A stretch of DNA of 64,000 nucleotides from Sulfuriferula nivalis (lineage in GTDB: Bacteria; Pseudomonadota; Gammaproteobacteria; Burkholderiales; Sulfuriferulaceae), in assembly GCF_009937995.1 (NCBI RefSeq), contig NZ_AP021881.1, forward strand, positions 2,356,001-2,420,000, in the 5' to 3' direction. Shown here in pieces: positions 1-13,231 of this stretch. The notes below the pieces were generated by a model, which made no database searches, was not told where the DNA came from, and saw only the letters and a list, made by a program, of their open reading frames with translations. Numbering within the stretch: the stretch's first letter is position 1; each line of letters begins with the position of its first letter. The position numbers and the translations under genes were made by a program.

Positions 1-955
1 ATTTAATTTGCTGGGCCTGCTCATTGGTACGCGTCATATCTTCTAACACCAGCACCGCACCCATCACCCGCTTATCCGTCACCGCAATAAAGCGCGGCAA
101 ATAATATCCACCTTCACTTCCGAGCTTTATCGGCGGGAACTCTGCCCAGGGATTCTTACGCCAGGCTTCAAGAAACTCAGCCAGCACAGGAATAGTCAGC
201 AACACACCCGTCCCTGACCCCATACTGCCAGCATCTGCATGACGCAGAAGACTTAATGCACGATGGTTAGTTTGACGTATACGCCCTTCACTATCCAGCA
301 CCACCACACCATCCTGCATATCATCAATCACCAGTTGATTGATTTGCGCCATATTCTCTAAATCGACAGCGCGCGCTTTAGCTAACTCTTCACTCGCCAG
401 TATGCGCTGAGACAAAACATTGGCAACAGCTGCTGTGGCAAAAAAAACTATCCCTAACAAACCTGCCTGCGCGTATTCACCCACTGACTGTTGTGCATTA
501 AGCACATTCAACGTCTGTATAACAAGCACGCCAAAAGCCGCCAAAGCCGCATGAAACATCACGATACGCCCTTGCGCCACTAAGCCACTCGACGCAATCG
601 ACACAACCAATAACAATCCCAAACCACTACGGACACCACCACTGGCAGCCATCATCAGCAAAATAATAACAATATCAACCACAATTTGCAGATTCAGCTG
701 TACATTAAACGCAGGTCGTCTCAACGTTATTATCACTGCAAACAATACTGCAAACGCGAGATAAACTCCCGAGTAAACCGTAAATACCAGCGTACTCGTT
801 TGCCCGAACATAGGCTGTCCGCTATCCAATATACTGGATAACAGAAATACGCCCGCGACAATTAAACGATATAAATTAAGATAATGCAGAGATTTCCAGC
901 TACGCGCTATACGATCATTTGCCGCTAACTGGGGAGAAAATGCTACTTGGCTCAC
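1..955 (-). CDS. PilS-like membrane sensor histidine kinase, N-terminal part (runs off window)
   Basis: The reading frame is open from a GTG at 955 to the window edge, about 318 residues. After a short cytoplasmic start come roughly six hydrophobic segments (about residues 25-185). A PAS-like domain follows, with a phrase of the type INQLVIDDMQDGVVVLD, and the last visible residues (LVLEDMTR) close that PAS fold. This arrangement matches the N-terminus of PilS, the membrane sensor that controls type IV pilus genes through PilR. The HisKA and HATPase domains would lie outside the window, so the kinase activity is inferred. The start is uncertain: no ATG and no good Shine-Dalgarno are seen in frame upstream, and GTG was chosen because the protein aligns from there. 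A generic NtrY-like sensor is the main alternative. Confidence 0.7.
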   Translation of the reverse strand, partial: MSQVAFSPQLAANDRIARSWKSLHYLNLYRLIVAGVFLLSSILDSGQPMFGQTSTLVFTVYSGVYLAFAVLFAVIITLRRPAFNVQLNLQIVVDIVIILLMMAASGGVRSGLGLLLVVSIASSGLVAQGRIVMFHAALAAFGVLVIQTLNVLNAQQSVGEYAQAGLLGIVFFATAAVANVLSQRILASEELAKARAVDLENMAQINQLVIDDMQDGVVVLDSEGRIRQTNHRALSLLRHADAGSMGSGTGVLLTIPVLAEFLEAWRKNPWAEFPPIKLGSEGGYYLPRFIAVTDKRVMGAVLVLEDMTRTNEQAQQIK

Positions 956-1093
956 AACGTAAACACTGAGTCTGAAGGATGCAAGGCTATATTTGAAACC
1001 AACATTTTGTGTGCCTTTTAACTAAGCAAGACATAAATTACTGAATGTTTTTTGCACAGATTCAAACTATCAATGCAGGACAAAATACCAACA

Positions 1094-1321
1094 CTAATTT
1101 TTATTTTTCGCATGAAATTCACGTTCATGCTCTGCGCTACAAAACCAGGCCGCTCCACCACCACAAGCATCACTTTGCGGCAAATACACACCACACTGCT
1201 TGCAACGCACCATATTTTCAACTGGTCTGGATGGCTCATCAGTACGCGCATCCACCTGCTTACTGCGCCACCATTTGTATGCAATGACACCTACCAGTAT
1301 CAATAATAAAAGCTTGGCCAC
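1094..1321 (-). CDS. PP0621-like small membrane-anchored zinc-ribbon protein
   Basis: This 75-residue protein has one N-terminal hydrophobic segment (residues 3-16, LLLLILVGVIAY) followed by a basic stretch (KWWRSK). A metal-binding-like tail then reads VRCKQCGVYLPQSDA, WFCSAEHEREFH, giving C-x2-C and C-x3-H spacing. Small proteins of this layout (PP0621 family) are common near pilS and ispB in betaproteobacteria; their function is not known. It sits 1 bp downstream of ispB on the same strand and is probably co-transcribed with it. The tail suggests zinc or disulfide chemistry on the cytoplasmic side, but that is inference. Confidence 0.7.
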   Translation of the reverse strand: MAKLLLLILVGVIAYKWWRSKQVDARTDEPSRPVENMVRCKQCGVYLPQSDACGGGAAWFCSAEHEREFHAKNKN

Positions 1322-1322
1322 T

Positions 1323-2285
1323 TCAATACGCCCTGTCCACAGAATATTCTGCCAGACGAATTAACTGCTGTTTATAAGGTGTATCAGGCAATACATTCAA
1401 CGCATTGAGCGCCAGATTCACTTCAGTACGCGCCTGTTCTCGTGTGTAATCTAATGCACCGCTCGTCAGAACAGCAGACAACACTTCGTCAAACACTTCC
1501 AGACCGCCATTTTCAATGGCATGTCGAACCAGTTTAACCTGAGCATCGGTTCCATTTTTTAGCAAAAATAACAACGGTAATGTTGGCTTGCCTTCGGCCA
1601 AATCATCTCCTACATTTTTACCTATCGTTTCATGATCACCAGAGTAATCCAACACATCATCAATTAACTGAAATGCCGTACCCAGATGCATGCCATACAC
1701 CGCCAAAGCCTGCTCGGTCGCGGCATCGGCACCACCCAGAATACCGCCCAGTCGCACCGCAGCTTCAAACAATTTTGCGGTCTTGTAACGGATCACACGT
1801 AAATAATCAGCCTCACTGATGTCGGCATCATTGCAATTCATCAACTGCAACACTTCGCCTTCAGCAATAATATTAGTTGCGTCGGACAGCACCTCCATCA
1901 CCCGCATTTGCCCCACACCCACCATCATCTGGAACGCACGCGAATAAAGAAAATCACCTACCAGTACACTTGCCGCATTTCCAAACAACGCATTCGCAGT
2001 TTCCCGACCGCGGCGCAAGCTTGATTCATCTACCACATCATCATGCAACAGAGTCGCGGTATGAATAAACTCAACCACCGCAGCCAATTCATAATGGTGT
2101 TTCCCAACATACCCCATTGCGCCAGCAGACAACAGCACCAAAGCAGGACGCAAACGCTTACCACCACTATTGATGATATATTCTGATACTTGACTCACAA
2201 GCACCACCTCAGAATGTAAGCGCTCGCGTATCACAGCATCAACACGCTGCATATCTGCCGCTAAAAAAGCTTGAATTGCCTGCAT
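1323..2285 (-). CDS. ispB: Octaprenyl (polyprenyl) diphosphate synthase
   Basis: This is a trans-isoprenyl diphosphate synthase of 320 residues that makes the long side chain of ubiquinone from farnesyl diphosphate and isopentenyl diphosphate. Both aspartate-rich motifs that bind Mg-diphosphate are present, LLHDDVVDES in the first half and QLIDDVLDY in the second, as is the GGKRLRP substrate-binding segment. The length agrees with E. coli IspB. I place the start at the ATG at 2285 (MQAIQAFLAA); an in-frame GTG two codons upstream and a TTG at 2315 are possible alternatives. The gene is divergent from rplU, as in many proteobacteria. The ubiquinone genes ubiE, ubiJ and ubiB in this window act later in the same pathway. 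Confidence 0.93.
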   Translation of the reverse strand: MQAIQAFLAADMQRVDAVIRERLHSEVVLVSQVSEYIINSGGKRLRPALVLLSAGAMGYVGKHHYELAAVVEFIHTATLLHDDVVDESSLRRGRETANALFGNAASVLVGDFLYSRAFQMMVGVGQMRVMEVLSDATNIIAEGEVLQLMNCNDADISEADYLRVIRYKTAKLFEAAVRLGGILGGADAATEQALAVYGMHLGTAFQLIDDVLDYSGDHETIGKNVGDDLAEGKPTLPLLFLLKNGTDAQVKLVRHAIENGGLEVFDEVLSAVLTSGALDYTREQARTEVNLALNALNVLPDTPYKQQLIRLAEYSVDRAY

Positions 2286-2374
2286 TATCACTAACCGATT
2301 ATTAAAATGAGTCAATAGTAGGCAGGGCAGGCAGCTTAGTCAAGCACACGATTTACCATGTTATCAACTAAGGT

Positions 2375-2403
2375 TTGACGTTTCCTCTTGATTTCTTTAT
2401 AAT
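2375..2403 (+). promoter_or_regulatory. Sigma-70 promoter of rplU-rpmA
   Basis: TTGACG at 2375-2380 and a perfect TATAAT at 2398-2403 are separated by 17 bp, about 40 bp upstream of the rplU start codon. This is close to the sigma-70 consensus and well placed for the L21-L27 operon. Confidence 0.8.
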
Positions 2404-2442
2404 TCTACGCTTCCCTCTAGTTATAGAAATTTGGAGTTCACT

Positions 2443-2754
2443 ATGTATGCGGTCATAAAAACCGGTGGCAAGCAGTATCGCGTTGTCGCTGGCGAAAAAA
2501 TTAAAGTAGAACAGATCACCGCGGACGTAGGCAGCGAAGTTGTGTTGGATCAAGTGTTTATGGTTGCCGATGGCGACGATATCAAGATCGGCGCACCGCT
2601 AGTCAACGGCGCTAAGGTTACTGCTACTGTGTTATCACACGGTCGTCACGACAAAGTTAAGATTTTTAAAATGCGTCGTCGTAAGCATTACCAAAAGCAC
2701 CAAGGTCATCGTCAAAATTACACCGAAATCCAGATCAGCGGCATTTCAGCTTAA
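2443..2754 (+). CDS. rplU: 50S ribosomal protein L21
   Basis: The 103-residue protein begins [14 protein letters not shown] and ends with the basic, RNA-binding C-terminus typical of bL21 ([15 protein letters not shown]). It binds 23S rRNA in the large subunit. An in-frame TTG lies four codons upstream, but GGAG at 2433 sits at the right distance from the ATG at 2443, which sets the start. rpmA follows after 13 bp. Confidence 0.97.
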   Translation: MYAVIKTGGKQYRVVAGEKIKVEQITADVGSEVVLDQVFMVADGDDIKIGAPLVNGAKVTATVLSHGRHDKVKIFKMRRRKHYQKHQGHRQNYTEIQISGISA

Positions 2755-2767
2755 TAGGAGCTAAAAC

Positions 2768-3031
2768 ATGGCACATAAAAAAGCAGGCGGTAGTTCGCGT
2801 AACGGTCGTGACTCCCACTCGAAACGCCTAGGCGTTAAACGTTACGGTGGCCAATTGGTATCAGCTGGCAACATCATTATTCGTCAACGTGGTACTGAAT
2901 TCCACGCAGGCGAAAACGTAGGCATGGGCAAGGATCACACTTTGTTCGCTACGGTAGAAGGCACAGTACAATTTGCTATCAAAGGCGCAATGAAACGCAG
3001 AACAGTGAGCATCATTCCTGTAGCGGCTTAA
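2768..3031 (+). CDS. rpmA: 50S ribosomal protein L27
   Basis: The 87-residue protein has the bL27 signature [16 protein letters not shown], whose N-terminal tail reaches the peptidyl transferase centre. An AGGAG element lies just before the ATG. It is co-transcribed with rplU and followed by a strong terminator, so obgE downstream probably depends on read-through or its own promoter. Confidence 0.97.
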   Translation: MAHKKAGGSSRNGRDSHSKRLGVKRYGGQLVSAGNIIIRQRGTEFHAGENVGMGKDHTLFATVEGTVQFAIKGAMKRRTVSIIPVAA

Positions 3032-3051
3032 AGCACTTAGTGGCACATTTT

Positions 3052-4184
<1,133 letters not shown>

Positions 4185-4186
4185 CC

Positions 4187-5308
4187 ATGAATTCGGTCTT
4201 GCAATCCGCTCGTCGCATCGTCATCAAAGTAGGCAGCGCCATCGTCACTAACGACGGACGCGGACTGGATCACACTGCATTAGCAAACTGGTCATATCAA
4301 ATCGCCCAACTCATGGCGATGGGAAAAGAAGTCGTACTAGTTTCCAGCGGTGCTGTAGCCGAAGGTATGCAACGCCTGGGTTGGGAACAACGCCCTAGCA
4401 GCATACATGAGCTGCAAGCGGCTGCAGCCGTCGGCCAAATGGGGTTGGTACACGCCTATGAAACCAGCTTCCGTGCACACCAGATCGGCACAGCGCAAGT
4501 ACTGCTCACACATGATGATTTAGCTGATCGTACACGCTACCTCAACGCATTATCAACATTGCGCACGCTGTTATCGCTGAAAATCGTTCCTATCATCAAT
4601 GAAAACGACACTGTCGTCACTGACGAAATTCGGTTTGGCGATAATGATACGTTAGGCGCACTTGTCACCAATTTAATAGAAGCTGACGTGTTTGTCATTT
4701 TGACAGACCAGTCAGGTTTATATACCGCCGATCCTCGTGTCGACAAGACAGCAACCCTGGTCAGCGAAGCACAGGCTGGTGACATCAATCTGGAAAAAAT
4801 GGCCGGTGGCGCGGGCACAGGCATAAGCCGTGGCGGTATGCTTACCAAAATCCTTGCGGCCAAACGTGCCGCACGCAGTGGCGCACATACCATCATCGCA
4901 TCAGGTCGGGAAGCCAATGTACTACTTCGACTCGCCCAAGGCGAACGTATAGGTACACAGCTCATCACCACCAGCACACCATTGTCGGCACGCAAAACCT
5001 GGCTGGCAGATCATCTGCAAGTTCGTGGCAAACTCATCATAGACAATGGCGCTGCGCTAGCAATTAGCAATGAAGGCAAAAGTCTGCTACCGATTGGGGT
5101 TACTGCGATTGAGGGGGATTTTGCCCGCGGTGAAGTTGTTGCTTGCGTGACTACAGAAGGCAAGGTCATCGCTCGTGGGCTGGTTAATTATGCAGCCAAT
5201 GAAGCCTGTAAAATTATCGGGTTAGCAACCAACCAAATCGAGACCACACTGGGTTATATAGATGATGTTGAACTGATACACCGAGACAATCTGGTCAGAC
5301 TCAATTAA
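4187..5308 (+). CDS. proB: Glutamate 5-kinase
   Basis: ProB phosphorylates L-glutamate as the first step of proline synthesis. The 373-residue protein has the amino-acid kinase domain ([10 protein letters not shown] near residue 15, NENDTV near residue 139, GGMLTKI near residue 217) and a C-terminal PUA domain (about residues 280-360), the full-length bacterial form. The PUA domain is associated with proline feedback inhibition in the family. The gene follows obgE by 2 bp. Its stop overlaps the stop of the convergent lytic transglycosylase gene by 4 bp, leaving no room for a separate terminator. Confidence 0.96.
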   Translation: MNSVLQSARRIVIKVGSAIVTNDGRGLDHTALANWSYQIAQLMAMGKEVVLVSSGAVAEGMQRLGWEQRPSSIHELQAAAAVGQMGLVHAYETSFRAHQIGTAQVLLTHDDLADRTRYLNALSTLRTLLSLKIVPIINENDTVVTDEIRFGDNDTLGALVTNLIEADVFVILTDQSGLYTADPRVDKTATLVSEAQAGDINLEKMAGGAGTGISRGGMLTKILAAKRAARSGAHTIIASGREANVLLRLAQGERIGTQLITTSTPLSARKTWLADHLQVRGKLIIDNGAALAISNEGKSLLPIGVTAIEGDFARGEVVACVTTEGKVIARGLVNYAANEACKIIGLATNQIETTLGYIDDVELIHRDNLVRLN

Positions 5309-5949
5309 TTACCAGCCACCTTCACCGTTTGCACAGTAGTGTGCTGACCCACCTGCTCTCCAGGTGTGTAGTCCCAATGTTTTTTCCATGCAGCCAATAC
5401 CATATTTGGATACTCTGGCTTACCCAGACTACCGTTATAACGACCCAGAGCACGGTATAAATCACCATGCTCCATATCTATATAAAGCCGTAAAATATTA
5501 CATCCATAACGCAAATTGGTACGCAAATGAAACAAATCATGTTCAGGCGAGCCTATGGTCTGCGTCCAGAACGGCATTACTTGCATATACCCCCGAGCGG
5601 CAACACTGGATACCGCATATTTTTTGAAGCCAGACTCGACCTCGATTAAACCCAGCACCAACTCGGGATCAAGTCCGGCACGCGTAGCTTCATAATAGAC
5701 CGTCTTCAAAAAATCATTGCGCTGGTCTTCATCAGGAAGGCGCTTAGCAAGCCGCCTGGACATCTCGGCTAACCAGGCTTGCCCTGTACTATCATTCAAC
5801 ACACTGGACTGAGTGACAGGCGTATCAGAAACCGCTTTGCTTAACGCAGCACGAACGCTAGCTGACATCGGCTCATAGAGCTGCTGTCCCGCCTGCGCTG
5901 TTGTTACCAGCAGCGCCGCCATACTGATTAACAAAGTGGATATCTTCAT
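5305..5949 (-). CDS. Exported lytic transglycosylase (SLT domain)
   Basis: This 214-residue protein carries a cleavable signal peptide (hydrophobic core [15 protein letters not shown]). It then has a Slt70-type goose-lysozyme domain from about residue 100, with the catalytic-glutamate motif [15 protein letters not shown] and the GYMQVMP motif. It is expected to cleave peptidoglycan glycan strands in the periplasm. The start overlaps the proS stop (ATGA at 5946-5949), so it is translationally coupled to proS. This proS-SLT arrangement recurs in betaproteobacteria, but the functional link is not obvious. Confidence 0.88.
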   Translation of the reverse strand: MKISTLLISMAALLVTTAQAGQQLYEPMSASVRAALSKAVSDTPVTQSSVLNDSTGQAWLAEMSRRLAKRLPDEDQRNDFLKTVYYEATRAGLDPELVLGLIEVESGFKKYAVSSVAARGYMQVMPFWTQTIGSPEHDLFHLRTNLRYGCNILRLYIDMEHGDLYRALGRYNGSLGKPEYPNMVLAAWKKHWDYTPGEQVGQHTTVQTVKVAGN

Positions 5950-7649
5950 TTTTGCAATATTTGCATAACATGTGTGTGGATGTCTAGCAATGATACGCTA
6001 GTTGCAGCAGTATCGGTACGTCCCTGATATTCCACCATACCGTCTTTTAATCCACGCTCACCTATCACAACACGATGCGGCATGCCTATCAGTTCCATAT
6101 CTGCGAACATGACACCAGGACGCTCATTCCTGTCATCGAGCAACACATCAATGCCTGACGCAACCAGTTCTGCATAAAGCTTATCAGCGACCTCACGTAC
6201 CTGCTCACTCTTCTGATAACCAACTGGCACAATAGCAATACTGAAAGGCGCGAGGGCAACAGGCAAGGTCATGCCTCGTGCATCAAAATTCTGCTCGATC
6301 GCCGCGGCAACGATGCGTGACACACCTATGCCATAGCAACCCATTTCTGCAACTTGTGTTTTACCCTGTTCATCCAGATACTGGCATGCCATAGGCGCTG
6401 AATAATTAGTGCGCAACTGAAAAATATGACCCACTTCTATACCACGGCACATGGCCAGCACACCTTTGCCATCAGGGCTTGCATCACCCGCAACAGCATT
6501 GCGGATATCAGCCACTTCAGGCAATGGTAAATCCCGACCGAAATTAACACCGGTAAAATGATAACCCGCTTCATTTGCGCCGCAAACGAAATCCGCCATA
6601 ACTGCCACACTGCGATCAGCCACGACGCGCACAGTTAACCCCACAGGTCCGATAGATCCCGGCGCACAGCCCGTCACTTCACGCACCTCGGCATCACTGG
6701 CAAAACGAATCTCATCCACACCCAACAATTTTGCGGCTTTAATTTCATTCAACTGATGATCACCACGCACCAACAACGCGACTACGCCATCGCCTTGCTC
6801 AACCACCAGCGTTTTTACCAATTGGGTAACGGGTAAATTTAAAAATGCAGCAACTTCTTCTATACTGTGCTGATTCGGTGTTGCCACTTTATTTATGTCC
6901 TGTCCGGGTTCTGGCAAAGTCGCATCCGGCGCAACCGCTTCAGCCAGTTCCACGTTAGCGGCATAATCAGAATCTGGGCAATATGCAATTGCATCCTCAC
7001 CTGAATCTGCCAGCACATGAAATTCATGCGAGCCTGACCCACCGATCGCGCCTGTATCTGCTGCGACAGCGCGGAACTCTAATCCAAGACGAGTAAAAAT
7101 ACGACTGTAAGCCGCATACATCACCTGATAAGTTTGTTGCAAACTGGCAAAATCCGTATGGAAAGAATAAGCGTCTTTCATCATGAATTCGCGTGCGCGC
7201 ATCACTCCGAAACGAGGACGTATCTCATCACGGAACTTGGTTTGTATCTGATAAAAATTCAGTGGCAACTGGCGATAACTCTTGATTTCGCGCCGCGCCA
7301 TATCAGTAATAACTTCTTCATGCGTAGGCCCAAAGCAGAACTCACGTTCATGGCGATCTTTGATTTTGAGCATTTGCGGACCAAACTTGTCCCAGCGTCC
7401 AGTCTCTTGCCATAACTCTGCAGGCTGCACTGCAGGCATCAGCAACTCCAATGCACCAGCACGATTCATTTCTTCACGTACTACCGCCTCAACTTTGCGC
7501 AGCACACGCAAGCCCAGCGGCATCCACGTGTACAACCCAGAACCCAGGCGTTTGATAAAACCCGCACGTAACATTAAACGATGACTTACCAGCTCTGCTT
7601 CGGCAGGTGCTTCTTTCAACGTAGAAAGAAAAAATTGTGAAACGCGCAT
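5946..7649 (-). CDS. proS: Prolyl-tRNA synthetase
   Basis: This class II synthetase of 567 residues charges tRNA-Pro. It is the long bacterial type, with the editing (INS, YbaK-like) domain inserted between class II motifs 2 and 3 (about residues 230-400, including [21 protein letters not shown]). Class II motifs include GLYTWMPLG, the [17 protein letters not shown] region and the GIGVSR motif 3. The start is the ATG at 7649 (MRVSQFFLS), the conserved N-terminus; a TTG at 7661 is less likely. The gene is divergent from the methyltransferase-like gene at 7760. Confidence 0.96.
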   Translation of the reverse strand: MRVSQFFLSTLKEAPAEAELVSHRLMLRAGFIKRLGSGLYTWMPLGLRVLRKVEAVVREEMNRAGALELLMPAVQPAELWQETGRWDKFGPQMLKIKDRHEREFCFGPTHEEVITDMARREIKSYRQLPLNFYQIQTKFRDEIRPRFGVMRAREFMMKDAYSFHTDFASLQQTYQVMYAAYSRIFTRLGLEFRAVAADTGAIGGSGSHEFHVLADSGEDAIAYCPDSDYAANVELAEAVAPDATLPEPGQDINKVATPNQHSIEEVAAFLNLPVTQLVKTLVVEQGDGVVALLVRGDHQLNEIKAAKLLGVDEIRFASDAEVREVTGCAPGSIGPVGLTVRVVADRSVAVMADFVCGANEAGYHFTGVNFGRDLPLPEVADIRNAVAGDASPDGKGVLAMCRGIEVGHIFQLRTNYSAPMACQYLDEQGKTQVAEMGCYGIGVSRIVAAAIEQNFDARGMTLPVALAPFSIAIVPVGYQKSEQVREVADKLYAELVASGIDVLLDDRNERPGVMFADMELIGMPHRVVIGERGLKDGMVEYQGRTDTAATSVSLLDIHTHVMQILQK

Positions 7650-7759
7650 GACAACACCCAATGACTATTCTAAACTAGCTATTTTAACCTGAATTGCTGA
7701 TAACTCAGCCTAAAATTCATCTGTCACGCAATCTGCGTATTAAGGCGTTTTCGAACATC

Positions 7760-8539
7760 ATGCGTTTCTTTAATCGCCGCATCCACAAGGCGGTATCCGA
7801 GCTTGATACCGTAGAAATCAGTGAACAGGATGGCGTACGTTACCTTCATTTAGGCAATGACACTGTACAGTCTGCTATGCGCATCGCCACCCCTAATTCG
7901 CTTGAATTAACTTATACACAAGCTATGTTGGGATTTTTACTACTTGCCCCCACTCCACCCAAACGTGCGCTATTGGTAGGATTGGGTGGCGGCTCATTAG
8001 TTAAATTCCTGCACCACCAATTTACCAATACTCAACTTACTGTTGCTGAAATTAATGCGAAAGTCATTACCGCAGCACACCAATTTTTTCAGGTTCCGCA
8101 ATCCAGCGACCGACTCGAAATAGTTTTAGCTGACGCAACTGAATTTATTATCAATCAAACTGAGTACGACTGCATATTGCTCGATGGCTTTGATTCAGGA
8201 TGCCAAGTATCCAGTCTTGCGACTGAAAGCTTTTATAGTGACTGTAAGAACGCATTGACCAGCGAAGGAGTACTTTCAGTTAATTTCTGGGCCAGTGATC
8301 CGAAATTTGATATTTATCGCCGTCGCCTTGCCGATGTATTTGATCAGCAGATTATCTACTTACCGGTAGAAAAGCGAGGCAATATTATCGCCTTCGCTTT
8401 CAGCAGCCCATTACGCTTTCAAACCTTGCGAACACTGCAACAACGAGCTCTACAATTAAGCACACAACTTGGTCTGCCTTATACAGATTTTCTGGAAGCC
8501 ATGCGTCAACACCCCGACAATGCAAAACTTATCCCTTAA
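7760..8539 (+). CDS. Spermidine synthase-like SAM-binding protein
   Basis: The protein is about 259 residues from the ATG at 7760 (MRFFNRRIHKAV); an in-frame TTG at 7694 would add 22 residues. The central Rossmann segment ALLVGLGGGSLVKFL and the following TVAEINAKVI and DCILLDGFD match the aminopropyltransferase/spermidine synthase superfamily. The true polyamine gatekeeping residues cannot be confirmed by eye. Proteins of this group in proteobacteria are often annotated as SpeE-like, and the actual reaction is uncertain. The gene stands alone, divergent from proS. Confidence 0.7.
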   Translation: MRFFNRRIHKAVSELDTVEISEQDGVRYLHLGNDTVQSAMRIATPNSLELTYTQAMLGFLLLAPTPPKRALLVGLGGGSLVKFLHHQFTNTQLTVAEINAKVITAAHQFFQVPQSSDRLEIVLADATEFIINQTEYDCILLDGFDSGCQVSSLATESFYSDCKNALTSEGVLSVNFWASDPKFDIYRRRLADVFDQQIIYLPVEKRGNIIAFAFSSPLRFQTLRTLQQRALQLSTQLGLPYTDFLEAMRQHPDNAKLIP

Positions 8540-8601
8540 TCCATGCCCCAAAAGTGGAAATTTCTGCTATATTCCGTTGATAATAAATTTCAGGGGATGA
8601 C

Positions 8602-8997
8602 ATGGAAAATTTGTTTTCAGAAGACTGGGCCAACCGCTTCACAAAAAAATGGAATAGCACGAATGAAATGGTTAGCCAGCTTGCTGCAGCCAATTTTGAT
8701 TCTATAGTTGCGTTTGGTTATGCTGATGCCCCAACCCCAGAAGTATTTATACATATTAATCAAGGGCGCATCACCGAAGCAAAGCCCTATGCACTTGCAC
8801 CTGAAACTACAGCTGATTGGGACTTACGCGCCAAACCAGAACAATGGTTAAAATGGCGTGGCAATGGCCCTGGCATCACAGGTCTGGGGGTTGCTGTTGC
8901 AAGTCGCCAATTACAATTCGTGACAGGTGATTACCGCCGCATGATACGCCAGCCATTACTTGCAGGTCCATTCCTCAAATTTTTTGCCTTTTTATAA
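8602..8997 (+). CDS. Hypothetical 131-residue protein
   Basis: I do not recognise this protein with certainty. A GGGG Shine-Dalgarno (caggggatgacATG) gives a clear start. It is soluble with no signal peptide. The segment QGRITEAKPYALAPETTADWDLRAKPEQW followed by a GPG-rich stretch resembles SCP2-like sterol-carrier folds that bind a hydrophobic ligand, but the similarity is weak. It is followed by a very strong bidirectional terminator, so it is the last gene of its transcript. Confidence 0.6.
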   Translation: MENLFSEDWANRFTKKWNSTNEMVSQLAAANFDSIVAFGYADAPTPEVFIHINQGRITEAKPYALAPETTADWDLRAKPEQWLKWRGNGPGITGLGVAVASRQLQFVTGDYRRMIRQPLLAGPFLKFFAFL

Positions 8998-9015
8998 AAT
9001 CAGCATAAAAAATTA

Positions 9016-9060
9016 CAGACAATAAAAAAGCCAGACTAAATCTGGCTTTTTTATTGTCTG
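9016..9060. terminator. Bidirectional terminator, perfect 20-bp inverted repeat
   Basis: The two 20-nt arms at 9016-9035 and 9041-9060 are exact reverse complements around a 5-nt loop (CTAAA). The GCCAGA/TCTGGC core is flanked by A-run and T-run, so it ends transcription from both strands: the plus-strand gene at 8602 and the minus-strand prk. Confidence 0.92.
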
Positions 9061-9073
9061 CTAACTAAGCGAA

Positions 9074-9964
9074 TTAAGCTTTTTTCTTAGCATCTATCAT
9101 TTTTTCTATCATTGGTCCCAATATCAATTCCATTGCATAGCCCATTTTAGGACCTGGCACGACCAAGGTATTAGAACGTGACATAAATGAGTTTGGTATC
9201 ATGTTCAACAGGTTAGGGAAATCAACGCCCTTACGTTCTTTAAAACGAATAATAATCAAACTTTCATCTGGCGTAGGAATATCACGTGAGATAAAAGGAT
9301 TAGAAGTATCAACAGTAGGTACACGCTGGAAATTCACGTCGGTACGTGAAAACTGTGGAGTGATGTAATTCACATAGTCAGGCATACGACGCATGATAGT
9401 ATCAACAATAACATCCGCAGCATAACCACGTTCTGCACCATCCCTGTGAATTTTTTGTATCCACTCCAGGTTAACAACAGGCACAACACCTACGCCTAAA
9501 TCCACATACTTAGCCACATCAACCTTGCCATCTGCTGCCAAACCATGCAAACCTTCGTAGAACAGCAAATCGGTACCAGTTGGCACATCTTCCCAAGGCG
9601 TAAATTCGCCCGCAGATAATTTAGTACCTAAGCGCTTATTATGAAATAAAGCTTCTTCATCACTATGGATGTAATAACGCTTTTTACCTTTACCATCTTT
9701 ACCATAGCTTTTGAACAGCGCTTCCAATTTATCAAAATGGTTAGCCTCTGGGCCAAAATGGCTGAAATGTTTGTTACCAGTTGCATCCGCTTTAGCCATT
9801 TCCACTTTGAATTCATTACGAGACAAACTATGGAAACTATCGCCTTCGATAACGACAGAGTTGATATTTTCACGACGGAAAATATGTTCGAACGCACGTT
9901 TAACTGTAGTTGTACCTGCGCCAGACGAACCTGTCACCGCAATCACCGGATGTTTTTTTGACAT
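9074..9964 (-). CDS. prk: Phosphoribulokinase
   Basis: This enzyme phosphorylates ribulose 5-phosphate to ribulose 1,5-bisphosphate, the CO2 acceptor of the Calvin-Benson cycle. The 296-residue length and sequence are of the proteobacterial class I (octameric) type. The P-loop is at residues 11-20 (TGSSGAGTTT), with the conserved EGDSFH and FYEGLHGL segments and a C-terminal tail IDAKKKA. GGAG stands 5 bp before the ATG. A good promoter lies upstream (10006-10035), and a strong terminator follows. RuBisCO is not in the window. This gene is the main evidence that the host can grow autotrophically. Confidence 0.96.
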   Translation of the reverse strand: MSKKHPVIAVTGSSGAGTTTVKRAFEHIFRRENINSVVIEGDSFHSLSRNEFKVEMAKADATGNKHFSHFGPEANHFDKLEALFKSYGKDGKGKKRYYIHSDEEALFHNKRLGTKLSAGEFTPWEDVPTGTDLLFYEGLHGLAADGKVDVAKYVDLGVGVVPVVNLEWIQKIHRDGAERGYAADVIVDTIMRRMPDYVNYITPQFSRTDVNFQRVPTVDTSNPFISRDIPTPDESLIIIRFKERKGVDFPNLLNMIPNSFMSRSNTLVVPGPKMGYAMELILGPMIEKMIDAKKKA

Positions 9965-10005
9965 AAGAGCTCCATTTGAATTAAAAAATATAAGATTATC
10001 CGCAT

Positions 10006-12701
<2,696 letters not shown>

Positions 12702-12719
12702 TTCACGGGAACGCATACT

Positions 12720-13223
12720 ATGAAAACCACCTACAGACTTTGGTTAGTGTTACTTTTAGTAATCAGCAGCTTAATTGCTGGTTGTGGTTTTCAGTTGCGC
12801 GGACAATCTGATATTCCCTACAGCTCGCTTTATATTGATGGCAACACCGGCTCAGGCTTGGTGATTAACCTGAAACGCATCATCCGGGCAGGTGGTCATA
12901 AAGAACGCCTGGCTGCTTCCAGCAAAGAAGCCGAACGCACTATACAAATCATCTCCGAAGCCAATAACAAAATCATCCTTTCACTATCCGGCGCTGGACG
13001 AGTGCGTGAATACCAACTGCAATACCGGGTGAAATATCGTATGCTCACTGCCCAGGCAAAGGAAATTTTGCTACCCACCGAAATCGTGCTTTATCGTGAT
13101 ATGAGCTACAACGACACCGACATCCTGGCTAAAGGTGACGAAGAACAACAGCTCTACAAAGACATGCAAACCGACGCGGCTCAACAAATCTTACGACGCA
13201 TCGCCTTACTGCACGGCGCATAA
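12720..13223 (+). CDS. lptE: LPS-assembly lipoprotein LptE
   Basis: The 167-residue lipoprotein has a signal peptide ending in the lipobox LIAGC, followed by the family phrase GFQLRGQSDIPY. LptE plugs the LptD barrel in the outer membrane and helps deliver lipopolysaccharide to the cell surface. The acylated Cys is residue 22. It sits between leuS and holA, its conserved position. Confidence 0.93.
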   Translation: MKTTYRLWLVLLLVISSLIAGCGFQLRGQSDIPYSSLYIDGNTGSGLVINLKRIIRAGGHKERLAASSKEAERTIQIISEANNKIILSLSGAGRVREYQLQYRVKYRMLTAQAKEILLPTEIVLYRDMSYNDTDILAKGDEEQQLYKDMQTDAAQQILRRIALLHGA

Positions 13224-13231
13224 TCAACCGT

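Noticed and set aside
4537-4995. A 152-codon antisense frame within proB.
   Set aside because: It is a shadow of the proB coding frame with Ser/Arg-rich low-complexity translation.
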